Positions 1 to 9,691 of a stretch of 43,026 bases of DNA are shown piece by piece. This DNA comes from an uncultured Clostridia bacterium (GTDB taxonomy: Bacteria > Bacillota > Clostridia > TANB77 > CAG-508): positions 1 to 43,026 of the forward strand of contig CANRHX010000013.1 in the NCBI GenBank assembly GCA_947630545.1. Direction: 5' to 3'. Position 1 is the stretch's first letter, and each line of letters opens with the position of its first letter. The notes beneath the pieces were generated by a model that saw only the letters and a list, made by a program, of their open reading frames with translations, searched no databases and was not told the origin of the DNA. Position numbers and translations under genes: made by a program.

Positions 1-103
1 AGCACAAGTAAAAACAGGCTTTGTGCAAATAATAATATTTTATCGAAAAAAAATGCCAATGATTACTTGACACATACTTTAATAAATAATATTATAGATT
101 GAT

Positions 104-132
104 TTGACATTTGGCGAAAATCAAAGTATAAT
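104..132 (+). promoter_or_regulatory. sigma-A-like promoter TTGACA-N17-TATAAT
   Basis: ttgaca 104-109, tataat 127-132, 17-nt spacer, upstream of small ORF 164-331; a second weaker TTGACA-N17-TATTAT lies at 67-95. Confidence 0.75.
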
Positions 133-163
133 AGATGTAGATTGAAAAAAGGAGATAGTTATT

Positions 164-331
164 ATGCTTGCAAAATATTGGAAAAAAATAGGATTAATAA
201 TCGTTATACTAGCTTGTATAGTTAATGTTATGGTAAAGTTAATAAATAAAACATCATTAGATGAAGAAATGATTTCATCAGCACAATATGTTTATGACCA
301 AAACAATGAAGAGCAAAATAACGAAAAATAA
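164..331 (+). CDS. small single-pass membrane protein (55 aa), unknown
   Basis: MLAKYWKKIGLIIVILACIVNVMVKLINKTSLDEEMISSAQYVYDQNNEEQNNEK; SD aaaaaaggagat upstream, perfect promoter upstream; absent from the ORF track because it is short. Confidence 0.65.
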   Translation: MLAKYWKKIGLIIVILACIVNVMVKLINKTSLDEEMISSAQYVYDQNNEEQNNEK

Positions 332-421
332 AAAAATTAAAATAACACTTGAAAAATCGAAAAAAATATGTTATTATAAAAAATAGTCAAGTTATTAACA
401 ATTAGAAAGAGGTGAACTTAA

Positions 422-619
422 ATGAAAGAAGGAATACATCCAGAATATGGTACAACAACAATAACATGCGCATGTGGTAATGTTTTGGAAGTTGGATCAA
501 CAAAAAAAGATATAAAAGTAGACGTATGTTCAAAATGTCATCCATTTTTTACAGGTAATATGAGAAGAGATACAGCTGGAGGAAGAGCAACTAAATTTAA
601 AGAAAAATATGGATTATAA
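422..619 (+). CDS. rpmE: 50S ribosomal protein L31 (Cys-containing form)
   Basis: [20 protein letters not shown]...[12 protein letters not shown] agaaagaggtg. Confidence 0.95.
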   Translation: MKEGIHPEYGTTTITCACGNVLEVGSTKKDIKVDVCSKCHPFFTGNMRRDTAGGRATKFKEKYGL

Positions 620-685
620 TATTTTAAAGAATTTAAATGAAAATTTAAATTCTTTTTTCAAATTAAAAAATTTTACTTATAAGTA

Positions 686-714
686 TTGATAAAAATTTAA
701 TTTTAAAATATAAT
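686..714 (+). promoter_or_regulatory. sigma-A-like promoter TTGATA-N17-TATAAT
   Basis: ttgata 686-691, tataat 709-714, 17-nt spacer. Confidence 0.6.
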
Positions 715-749
715 GGAGAGGTAATAAACAAAAGAAAAGGAGAAGAACA

Positions 750-833
<84 letters not shown>

Positions 834-906
834 AAAAGGGTTAAACTGCACTAAAAAAAGTGTAGTAAATTTAGAGAGCATTTTTTTAAATAAAATAAAC
901 AATTAT

Positions 907-965
907 AAAGATAGCATTATTCAAACATATTATAGGTATGCTTGAGTGAGGCTATCTTTTTGTGT
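907..965 (+). terminator. probable intrinsic terminator
   Basis: aaagatagc ... gctatctttttgtgttttt with an internal caaacata/tatgcttg stem. Confidence 0.6.
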
Positions 966-1101
966 TTTTAAAATAATAGTTATTAATATTTTAAAGTTAT
1001 ATTTATTATAGTATAGAAAAAAATATAATCTTATAAATACATAAATATATTACTTTAAATTTTAAATAAAAAATTAAAAATTAAGAGGGAGGAATTAAAA
1101 A

Positions 1102-2530
1102 ATGTCAAACAAAGTAAAAAACAAAATTAAAAGAAGCAACAAACGGAATAACATTAATAGCACTTGTCATCACAATAATAGTCTTGCTAATCCTTGCAGG
1201 AGTAACAATTGCGATGTTGTCTGGAAATAATAGTGCACCACAAAAAGCAACAGAGGCAGCACAAAAAGATGCAATAGCAGGAGCAAAAGATGAAATAGCA
1301 ATGGAGGTGCAAGAGGCATTATTAAATTACTATAATGATGAATATGTAAAAGGAAATGTAACAAAAGGAGCGAGTACACAAAAAGTAGTGGCAGAAGCAG
1401 CAGATGATGCAGTAGAAAACGCAAAAAAAAGAAATAGTCAATTGCTAGATTCATCAGGAGTATCAGATAATACAATAACATTAAAAACAAAATCATACAC
1501 AGTAACAGGAACAATAGACGAAAACGGAGGAATAACATGGAGTGATTACGTAGAGTCAACAGGAGGCTCAGGAGGAGGAACTGGAGGAGAAACATCTACA
1601 ACAAGAACAGTGCAAGTTGATTCATTTTCAGACCTAAATAATAAAGCAACATTACCATCAGATAAAAATACAATAGTAAAAAAGGGAACAGGAGAAGAGG
1701 AGCAACAAATAGTAATACCAGCAGGATTCATTCAAGCAGAAGATTCAGCCGATACATTAGAAGGAGGAATAGTAATAGAAGATGCAAGTGAAGATTCAAC
1801 AAAACAGGGAAACCAATTTGTATGGGTGCCAGTAGAGCAAAAAATAAAATTTCATGACAATTCGATGGGAGTAATTCAATTAGGAAGATATGATTGGTGG
1901 GGTGACTATGATTTCATTGGTGACGCACCTAAAGAAGGAGAAGATGTTATAGAAGATTATTTTACAGAAACATCAGACAATTCAGTAGCAAGGAATATAG
2001 AAGAATTCAAAAGTAAAACAAAAGAAGCCAAAGGATATTATATAGGAAGATATGAAATGGGAAAAAATGGAGATACAGCAGTATGCAAAGCAGGAGTATC
2101 AGTTATGTGGCAGTTAGGAAGAGATGAAGCAAAAGAGGAATCAAGAAATTTATATAACGATGTAAAAAAAGGAGAAACAACAATATATACAAGTGATTTA
2201 ATAAATAGTTATGCATGGGATACAGCGCTATTGTATATAATGAAATGCGATAAAGATGGAAATGATTATGCTTATGAAATGGATAGGTCAGGTGGACACA
2301 AAAATACAGGAGAAAAAGGAGATGAGAGATGTAAAATAAATGATATGGCAAAAAATGAATATGAATGGACAACAGAATACTCTAGTTTCACCAGCGAGCC
2401 ATATGTCTGTCGAGGAGAATATGCCAATCTTTGGGCTAGGGTTGCGTGCTGCCGCGAACATCACGTGAATATGGAGGACAGTGAGCATGGTTTTCGCCCC
2501 ATTTTATATATCGTAGGGCTGAATGCTTAA
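1102..2530 (+). CDS. prepilin-type N-terminal domain protein with C-terminal FGE/C-type-lectin-like DGR variable-protein domain (apparent 1-nt frameshift near the start)
   Basis: GITLIALVITIIVLLILAGVTIAML hydrophobic prepilin helix; C-terminal FVWVPVEQ...YIGRYEMG...SYAWDTALLYI...YEWTTEYSS...RGEYANLWARVACCREHHVNMEDSEHGFRPILYI; SD gggagg and ATG at 1102 are one frame off from the main ORF. Confidence 0.75.
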
Positions 2531-2659
2531 GGCGAAAAACAAAAAAAGGTAGAGAAGAAGTTTTAAGTATCAAAATTAAAAAAGAGAAAATAACGAACTT
2601 TAGTACGTTATGAGCAAATTTATAAGAATTCTAAAAAATGTAGGAAAACAGTAAAAAGT

Positions 2660-2690
2660 CCTGCTAGCAGTATAGATTACTGTTAGCAGG
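2660..2690 (+). terminator. 12-bp stem hairpin downstream of the variable pilin-like gene (terminator or other structural element)
   Basis: cctgctagcagt-atagatt-actgttagcagg, one G.U pair; followed by a7 t6. Confidence 0.4.
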
Positions 2691-2865
2691 AAAAAAATTT
2701 TTTCACAAAAAGCAAACAAATTTTTGTACAACTATATAAAAAACTATATTCAAAACCATCAACCTGTAAAAAAGGAAATAAAAATTTATTAAAAAAAGTA
2801 GAAATAAATTCAATTTAGTGCTATAATTACAAAAATAGCTTATGGCGAAAGGATGTTTATTAAAA

Positions 2866-3870
2866 ATGACAAAAACAGAAAAAGAATTTGTAGCCCAATT
2901 AAATTCTACGATGCCAAAATTTACGGGAACGCCTACTGAAATTGAAAAGAAAATTGCTATGTATATATATTTAAAAATTGGAGAATCAAAGGCATTTGAT
3001 GAAAAGTGGTTTTTAGGAAATAAAAAACAAAAAGAAAAAATCGAAAAATTAGCTAAAAGAGAAAGAAACAATATAGATTCACTAATAAAGAAAAGAAAAT
3101 TAGTATGTATTACAATTGCTAGTTTATATAGTAAGATTTCAAATGATTTTGGAATAAATTGTAAAGTTATACAACCAGATGAAAATGATTTACATTGTTC
3201 TGATTTAATAACATTGCAAAATGGGGAACAAATGGTGGTAGATTTACAAAGAGATTTATACAGAATTAATACAAAAAGTAAGATGAAACATTTTGGACAA
3301 AAATATGAAAACGGAGATATTACACAAGAGACAATAAGTGATGAAGAATTGTTACAATTACATAAAGCATGTGGCTATGTACATAGTGAAGATGAGTATA
3401 TGGATACTAAAATAAGTCAGCTAGCAAAAAAAGTAAAAGATATGGAACCTCCACAAATATTAGAGCAAATTATTACTGATGAAAACATTAATAAATATCC
3501 TAAAGATATTGGTTATATAGAATTATATAAATTTTATACAAGAGTTGTGCATGAAGTTGCTCCAAAATTAGATAAAGTAAAAATACATTACTGTAATTGC
3601 TATAGAGTAGTACAAGGAGAAAATGGCGAAGATGAAAAAGAATATTCAATGTGTATTTATTCTTTTTACAAAGATAAAGTTAAAGCATACATCTATTCCA
3701 ATACAGAAAGAAAATTCAAGCCTATTGATTTAGAAACTTTTGATAAACTTGAAAAAGAAGGACTATTTATTGGGAAAAATCCGCAAGAAAAAGGCGTAAA
3801 ATTATTAAGAAAATATATAAATAAAGCTATAGAAGAAAGCAATGAAGAAAAAATATTTGAGAAATCTTAA
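2866..3870 (+). CDS. conserved-looking protein, possible transglutaminase-like cysteine protease fold
   Basis: LVCITIASLYSKISNDFGINCKVIQ...DLHCSDLITLQNGEQMVVDLQRDLYRI resembles a Cys-His-Asp transglutaminase core; ATG 2866 has upstream gaaaggatg (ORF track starts in frame at 2842). Confidence 0.5.
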   Translation: MTKTEKEFVAQLNSTMPKFTGTPTEIEKKIAMYIYLKIGESKAFDEKWFLGNKKQKEKIEKLAKRERNNIDSLIKKRKLVCITIASLYSKISNDFGINCKVIQPDENDLHCSDLITLQNGEQMVVDLQRDLYRINTKSKMKHFGQKYENGDITQETISDEELLQLHKACGYVHSEDEYMDTKISQLAKKVKDMEPPQILEQIITDENINKYPKDIGYIELYKFYTRVVHEVAPKLDKVKIHYCNCYRVVQGENGEDEKEYSMCIYSFYKDKVKAYIYSNTERKFKPIDLETFDKLEKEGLFIGKNPQEKGVKLLRKYINKAIEESNEEKIFEKS

Positions 3871-3909
3871 TTTTTTATAATTGACAAACTAATAAAAATA
3901 TGATATTTT

Positions 3910-4121
3910 AAATATGCGATGAGAAAGAAGAAATATATCAACAAAATTAACAGAGAGTAAGTGGTGGTGAAATACTTACAATTTTAGATATATGGTGGAG
4001 CTTTTGAGCATTAATTTAAAATTAAGGTGGATATATTTATATATCAATTAGGGTGGAAACGCGGAAATATAAACTTTCGTCCCTAGCAATTAATATAATG
4101 CTAGGAATGAAAGTTTTTTTG
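3910..4121 (+). ncRNA. T-box riboswitch leader (glycine)
   Basis: T-box sequence agggtggaaacgcgg (4050-4064); terminator ctttcgtccctagca...tgctaggaatgaaagttttttt (4074-4120); upstream of glycyl-tRNA synthetase. Confidence 0.9.
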
Positions 4122-4146
4122 TTACTAGCAAAAAGGAGGAATTTTT

Positions 4147-5529
4147 ATGGTAAAATCAATGGACACAATAGTTTCATTATGCAAGAACAGAGGATTTATA
4201 TATCCTGGTTCAGAAATTTATGGAGGACTAGCAAATAGTTGGGACTATGGACCACTAGGCGCAGAGGTAAAAAACAACATAAAAAAAGCATGGACAAAAA
4301 AATTCATTCATGAGAGAAAAGATGCAGTAGGAATTGATTCTGCAATAATAATGAACCCGGAAACTTGGGTAGCAACAGGACATTTATCAACATTTGCAGA
4401 CCCATTAATTGACTGTAAAGCTTGTAAAACGAGACATAGAGCAGATAAATTAATTGAAAACTGGGCACAAGAAAATGGAAAAGACATTTGTGCAGATGGA
4501 ATGAGCAATGAAGCCTTAATTCAATATATAGATGACAATAAAATAAACTGCCCAAATTGTGGAAAGCATGAATTTACAGGAATTAGACAATTTAATTTAA
4601 TGTTTAAAACCTTTCAAGGAGTAACAGAAGACTCAACGTCAACAGTTTATTTAAGACCAGAAACATGCCAAGGAATTTTTGTTAATTTCAAAAACATAAT
4701 GAGAACATCAAGAAAAAAAGTACCAATGGCTATAGGACAAATTGGAAAAGCATTTAGAAATGAAATAACACCAGGAAACTTCATATTTAGAACAAGAGAA
4801 TTTGAACAAATGGAATATGAATTTTTCTGTAAACCAGGAACAGATATGGAATGGTTTGAATATTGGGAAAAATATTGTAAAGACTTTTTAACAAATTTAG
4901 GAATAAAAGAAGAAAACATCAGATATAGAAAACATGCTAAAGAAGAACTAGTATTCTATAGTAAAGCAACAACAGATATTGAATTTTTATATCCATTTGG
5001 ATGGGGAGAATTATGGGGAATTGCAGACAGAACAGATTATGACTTAACAAGACATCAAGAACATGCAAAAGAAGATATGTCATACTTAGATCCAGAAACA
5101 AACGAAAAATATATTCCTTACGTAATAGAACCATCAGTAGGTGTTGATAGATTAGCATTAGCATTTTTATGTAATGGATACGAAGAAGAAGATTTAGGAG
5201 AGGGAGATTCAAGAGTTGTATTACATTTACATCCAGCTATTGCACCTTATAAAGTAGCTATACTACCACTTTCTAAAAAATTAAGTGAAAAAGCTGGAGA
5301 AGTATATGATAATCTTTCAAAATACTTCCAATGCGATTATGATGAAACAGGGTCAATAGGAAAACGTTATAGAAGAGAAGACGAAATAGGAACTCCATAT
5401 TGTGTAACAATTGATTTTGACACACTAGAAGATAATCAAGTTACAATAAGAGATAGAGATTCAATGGAACAAGTTAGAATTAAAATAGATGAATTAAAAG
5501 ACTGGATTAGTGAAAAAATTGAATTCTAA
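4147..5529 (+). CDS. glyS: glycyl-tRNA synthetase (homodimeric class II type)
   Basis: [42 protein letters not shown]; class II aaRS motifs; T-box upstream. Confidence 0.95.
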   Translation: MVKSMDTIVSLCKNRGFIYPGSEIYGGLANSWDYGPLGAEVKNNIKKAWTKKFIHERKDAVGIDSAIIMNPETWVATGHLSTFADPLIDCKACKTRHRADKLIENWAQENGKDICADGMSNEALIQYIDDNKINCPNCGKHEFTGIRQFNLMFKTFQGVTEDSTSTVYLRPETCQGIFVNFKNIMRTSRKKVPMAIGQIGKAFRNEITPGNFIFRTREFEQMEYEFFCKPGTDMEWFEYWEKYCKDFLTNLGIKEENIRYRKHAKEELVFYSKATTDIEFLYPFGWGELWGIADRTDYDLTRHQEHAKEDMSYLDPETNEKYIPYVIEPSVGVDRLALAFLCNGYEEEDLGEGDSRVVLHLHPAIAPYKVAILPLSKKLSEKAGEVYDNLSKYFQCDYDETGSIGKRYRREDEIGTPYCVTIDFDTLEDNQVTIRDRDSMEQVRIKIDELKDWISEKIEF

Positions 5530-5676
5530 AAAATTTAAAGAAAATACTTGATTTTTTATGGAAATTATAGTAAAATAAATGTGCTTTAAAAGTACAGACC
5601 TTTTACTTAGCTTTAAGATCAACACCTATTCTTAAAGCCCAGTTTAAGGAGATAAAAAATATAGGAGGTGTATATT

Positions 5677-5940
5677 ATGACAAAGGAAAGAAAACAAGAA
5701 ATCATTAATACTTATAAAAGAGATGAAAAAGATACTGGTTCACCAGAAGTTCAAATAGCTCTTTTAACAGAAAGAATTAATGAACTAACAGAACATTTAA
5801 AAATTCATAAAAAAGACAATCACTCAAGAAGAGGTCTTTTAAAGATGGTTGGAAAAAGAAGAAACTTATTAAACTACTTATCTAAAAAAGACTTACAAAG
5901 ATACAGAGACATAGTAGAAAAATTAGGATTAAGAAAATAA
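5677..5940 (+). CDS. rpsO: 30S ribosomal protein S15
   Basis: [44 protein letters not shown] ggagg 5664-5668 (track GTG at 5668 overlaps the SD). Confidence 0.97.
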   Translation: MTKERKQEIINTYKRDEKDTGSPEVQIALLTERINELTEHLKIHKKDNHSRRGLLKMVGKRRNLLNYLSKKDLQRYRDIVEKLGLRK

Positions 5941-5947
5941 TTTTAAC

Positions 5948-5979
5948 AAAAGCCCTGTGCTATAAGGCACGGGCTTTTT
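5948..5979 (+). terminator. intrinsic terminator
   Basis: agccctgtgc-tataa-ggcacgggcttttt. Confidence 0.85.
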
Positions 5980-6005
5980 GTGAAAAAACGAAAAGGAGAA
6001 AAAAT

Positions 6006-8132
6006 ATGTTTAAAACGTATGAAACAGAATTAGCAGGTAGAAAACTTATAATAGAAACAGGAAAAATGGCAGGGCTTTCAAATGGAAGTGTAGTAGTAAG
6101 ATATGGAGATACAGTAGTAATGGTAAATGTTACTGCCTCAAAAGAACCAAAAGAAGGAATAGACTTTTTCCCATTATCAGTAGATTTTGAAGAAAAACTA
6201 TATTCAGTTGGAAAAATTCCAGGAAGTTTTATGAAAAGAGAAGGTAAGCCAAGCGATAAAGCAATATTAACATCAAGAGCAATAGATAGACCATTAAGAC
6301 CGCTATTTCCAAAGGATTTTAGAAATGATGTAGTAGTAGTTGCAACCGTACTTTGTGTTGAACAAGATAACTCACCAGAAGTAGCTGCAATGATAGGTGC
6401 AGCATGTGCTTTAGCAATATCAGATATTCCATTTGGAGGACCTACAGCTGCAGTAAATGTTGGTTTAATAGATGGAGAAATAATTATAAATCCAACAGAA
6501 AAACAAAGGGAAGTTTCAGACTTAACATTAACAGTAGCAGCAACAGAAAAGAAAATAACAATGATAGAAGCAGGTGCAAATGAAGTTCCAAATGACGTTA
6601 TGTTAGATGCAATAAAAGCAGCACATGAAGAAATCAAAAAAATATGCGAGTTTATAAAAGGTATACAAGAAGAAATAGGAAAACCAAAATTTGAATACAA
6701 ATCATTTGAAGTTGACCATGATGTATATGAATTTGTAAATGACAATTTCAAGCTAGAAATGAAAGAAAAAGTTCAAGAAGCAGATAAAACAATAAGAGAT
6801 AACAATATTGATGAATTAACTGCAAAAATTGAAGAAGCTTATACAGAAAAATTTGGAGAAGAAGAATTTGAGGCACACAAAGCAGATATAGGAGAAGCAA
6901 TATACAAAGTAGAAAAAATGTGTGTTAGAGAAATGATATTTAACGAGCATAAAAGAGTTGATGGAAGAGCATTAGATGAAATAAGACCATTATCATGTGA
7001 AGTAGGTTTACTTCCAAGAACACATGGTAGTGCATTATTTACTAGAGGACAAACACAAGTAATGTCAGTTGCAACATTAGGAATGGTTTCAGAAGAACAA
7101 AAATTAGATGGAATAGACATGGAAGAATCTAAAAGATATATCCATCATTATAATTTCCCAAGTTATAGTGTAGGAGAAGCAAGACCATCACGTGGACCAG
7201 GAAGAAGAGAAGTAGGGCATGGAGCATTAGCAGAAAAAGCTCTAGTTCCAGTAATACCATCAAAAGAAGAATTCCCATATGCAATAAGAGTTGTGTCTGA
7301 AGTATTATCTTCAAATGGATCAACGTCACAAGCAAGTATATGTGGAAGCACTTTAGCATTAATGGATGCAGGTGTTCCAATAAAGAGACCAGTAGCTGGA
7401 ATTTCTACAGGATTAATTACAAATCCTGAAGATGATAATGATTATGTAATGTTATTAGACATTCAAGGATTAGAAGATTTCTTTGGAGATATGGATTTCA
7501 AAGTTGGTGGTACAGAAAAAGGTATAACAGCTATCCAAGTAGATATAAAATGTGATGGATTATCATATGAAGTAATTTCAGAAGCTTTCGAAAGAACACA
7601 AAAAGCAAGAATGCATATATTAAATGATATTATGTTACCAGTTATATCTAAACCAAGAGAAGAAATTTCTAAATATGCACCAAAAATAGTAAATACTTCT
7701 ATAAAAGTTGATAAAATAAAAGATGTAATTGGACCTGGTGGAAAAATGATAAATAAAATCATAGATGAAACGGGTGTAAAAATAGACATAGAAGAAGATG
7801 GACAAGTATTTATATATTCACAAGATAGTGAAAATGCAAATAAAGCATTGGAAATGATTGAAGACATTGTAAGAGAAGTAGAAGTTGGAGGAATATATCT
7901 AGGAACAGTTACAAAATTAATGGCATTTGGAGCATTCATAGATTTAGGATTTGGAGATAAAGAAGGATTACTTCATATATCTAAAATTTCAAATGAAAGA
8001 ATAAAAAATATAGAAGACGTTTATAAAGTAGGAGATAAAGTAACTGTTAAAGTAATAGATATTGACGATCAAGGAAGAATTAATCTAACAGCTAAAGGGT
8101 TAAATGAACCAAAAGTTTATGAAGAAGATTAA
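6006..8132 (+). CDS. pnp: polyribonucleotide nucleotidyltransferase
   Basis: two RNase PH domains, KH (VIGPGGKMINKI) and S1 (GTVTKLMAFGAFIDLG) domains. Confidence 0.97.
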   Translation: MFKTYETELAGRKLIIETGKMAGLSNGSVVVRYGDTVVMVNVTASKEPKEGIDFFPLSVDFEEKLYSVGKIPGSFMKREGKPSDKAILTSRAIDRPLRPLFPKDFRNDVVVVATVLCVEQDNSPEVAAMIGAACALAISDIPFGGPTAAVNVGLIDGEIIINPTEKQREVSDLTLTVAATEKKITMIEAGANEVPNDVMLDAIKAAHEEIKKICEFIKGIQEEIGKPKFEYKSFEVDHDVYEFVNDNFKLEMKEKVQEADKTIRDNNIDELTAKIEEAYTEKFGEEEFEAHKADIGEAIYKVEKMCVREMIFNEHKRVDGRALDEIRPLSCEVGLLPRTHGSALFTRGQTQVMSVATLGMVSEEQKLDGIDMEESKRYIHHYNFPSYSVGEARPSRGPGRREVGHGALAEKALVPVIPSKEEFPYAIRVVSEVLSSNGSTSQASICGSTLALMDAGVPIKRPVAGISTGLITNPEDDNDYVMLLDIQGLEDFFGDMDFKVGGTEKGITAIQVDIKCDGLSYEVISEAFERTQKARMHILNDIMLPVISKPREEISKYAPKIVNTSIKVDKIKDVIGPGGKMINKIIDETGVKIDIEEDGQVFIYSQDSENANKALEMIEDIVREVEVGGIYLGTVTKLMAFGAFIDLGFGDKEGLLHISKISNERIKNIEDVYKVGDKVTVKVIDIDDQGRINLTAKGLNEPKVYEED

Positions 8133-8144
8133 AAATAATCACAA

Positions 8145-8169
8145 AAAACCAGGGTTAAACCTGGTTTTT
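8145..8169 (+). terminator. intrinsic terminator
   Basis: aaaaccagg-gttaaa-cctggtttttaat. Confidence 0.8.
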
Positions 8170-8180
8170 AATATTAATAA

Positions 8181-8519
8181 TTAAGAAGCCCATCTTATCA
8201 TTTTAATATCTTTATATTTAGATAAAACTTCGCTATATTTATCATATTCTTCTTCCCATAACGCATCGGGAACTTTTTCAAAAGCATCAAATACTTTTTC
8301 AGCTTCAGATAAATATATGATTTGTTGTTGAGTAGACATTTTTTCGTAAGTTTTTGCAAAACGATATAATTTATCTAGAGTTTGGTTAGCTTGTATAAAA
8401 CCCCAAAAATCTTTTACATTCATTCCAAATAATTTAATTTGTAAAACGGCATAAGCAGCTAAAGCAAATATTGCAAATATTAATATATATAAAATTATAA
8501 ATATAGCCATTTTAACCAC
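8181..8519 (-). CDS. small membrane protein, unknown
   Basis: N-terminal TM MVKMAIFIILYILIFAIFALAAYAVLQ; SD gaggtgg before ATG. Confidence 0.7.
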   Translation of the reverse strand: MVKMAIFIILYILIFAIFALAAYAVLQIKLFGMNVKDFWGFIQANQTLDKLYRFAKTYEKMSTQQQIIYLSEAEKVFDAFEKVPDALWEEEYDKYSEVLSKYKDIKMIRWAS

Positions 8520-8647
8520 CTCTTTTTTGGTATTTAACTTTCGTACAATTTAATTATAGCACATTTGTAATAATTTTGCAAATTTGTTAAAATATTTGTA
8601 ACCATTTTGCAATATTTTTGAAATATAGAACTCAAAAAAGACATAGA

Positions 8648-8706
8648 AAAAGCGTGCCTTAAATTTTCTAATAAAAGCAATTTTTAAGAAAATTTAAATC
8701 ACGCTA
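8648..8706 (-). terminator. intrinsic terminator for the SPFH operon
   Basis: long inverted repeat agcgtg.cttaaattttct...agaaaatttaaat.cacgct with T-tract on the minus strand. Confidence 0.7.
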
Positions 8707-8728
8707 TTTTATTTTTCACAATTAAATT

Positions 8729-9646
8729 CTATTTTTTATCATTCTTTTTATCATTATCTGTTAAAACTTCTTTAATAGCTCCTAATGAACCTAAAGCTTT
8801 TGTTGCTTCAAATGGAATAAATACTTTATTTGCTTCACCTTTAGCAACTTCTTCTAATGCTTCTAAAGATTTCAACTGAACTAATTTATCAGTAGGATCA
8901 GCTTTCTTCATTGCATCATAAACCATTTTGATTTCAAGTGCCTTAGCGTCTGCGACAGACTTAATAGCTTGAGCTTCACCATCAGCTCTTCTAATTCTAG
9001 CTTCTTTATCAGCTTCAGCCTCTAAAATTGCAGCTTCTTTTTTACCTTGAGCAATTGTAATAGCAGATTGTCTTTGTGCTTCAGACTCTAGAATAAGAGC
9101 TCTCTTATTTCTTTCTGCATTCATTTCTTTTTCCATTGCATCTCTAATGTCTGCTGGTGGATTTATGTCTTTAATTTCAACTCTGTCTATTTTGCATCCC
9201 CATCTGTCTGTAGCTTCATCTAAAACAATTCTTAATTGATTATTAATACCATCTCTTGAACTAAATGTTTCATCTAAATTCATTTTACCAATAATATCAC
9301 GAATTGTTGTTATTGCTAAGTATTCAATACCTTTCTTTAAGTTTTGAATTTCATAAACTGCTTTTGCAGGATCTGTTATTTGATAGAAAACAACAGTGTC
9401 TATAGTAATTGTAACATTATCTTTTGTAATAACTCCTTGAGGTGGTACATCCATTGTTTGTTGCTTTAAGCTTACAACTGATCTTACATGATCAAAAAAT
9501 GGAAGTATAATTGTAAGACCTGCATCAGCAACTTTGTAGAATTTACCTAATCTTTCAATTATATAAACCTCAGCTTGTTTAACGATTTTAATTGACATAA
9601 ATGCTATTACTAAAATTATAGCAAGTATAACTAATAAAAACGGCAT
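8729..9646 (-). CDS. SPFH/band-7 family protein (stomatin/QmcA-like)
   Basis: VKQAEVYIIERLGKFYKVADAGLTIILPFFDHVRSVVSLKQQTMDVPPQGVITKDNVTI. Confidence 0.93.
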   Translation of the reverse strand: MPFLLVILAIILVIAFMSIKIVKQAEVYIIERLGKFYKVADAGLTIILPFFDHVRSVVSLKQQTMDVPPQGVITKDNVTITIDTVVFYQITDPAKAVYEIQNLKKGIEYLAITTIRDIIGKMNLDETFSSRDGINNQLRIVLDEATDRWGCKIDRVEIKDINPPADIRDAMEKEMNAERNKRALILESEAQRQSAITIAQGKKEAAILEAEADKEARIRRADGEAQAIKSVADAKALEIKMVYDAMKKADPTDKLVQLKSLEALEEVAKGEANKVFIPFEATKALGSLGAIKEVLTDNDKKNDKK

Positions 9647-9691
9647 AATAAATTCCTCCTTTTTAAAATATTTATATTAAAATACCGAAAA

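Noticed and set aside
1170-1595. Long Leu-rich minus-strand ORF (and many similar antisense ORFs such as 7129-7380, 30574-30903, 37679-38005)
   Set aside because: Shadow ORFs opposite A-rich genuine genes; low-complexity Leu/Ile/Phe composition, no SD, no family resemblance.
4053-4238. 61-aa ORF overlapping T-box terminator and glyS start
   Set aside because: Lies within the T-box antiterminator/terminator and out of frame with glyS.
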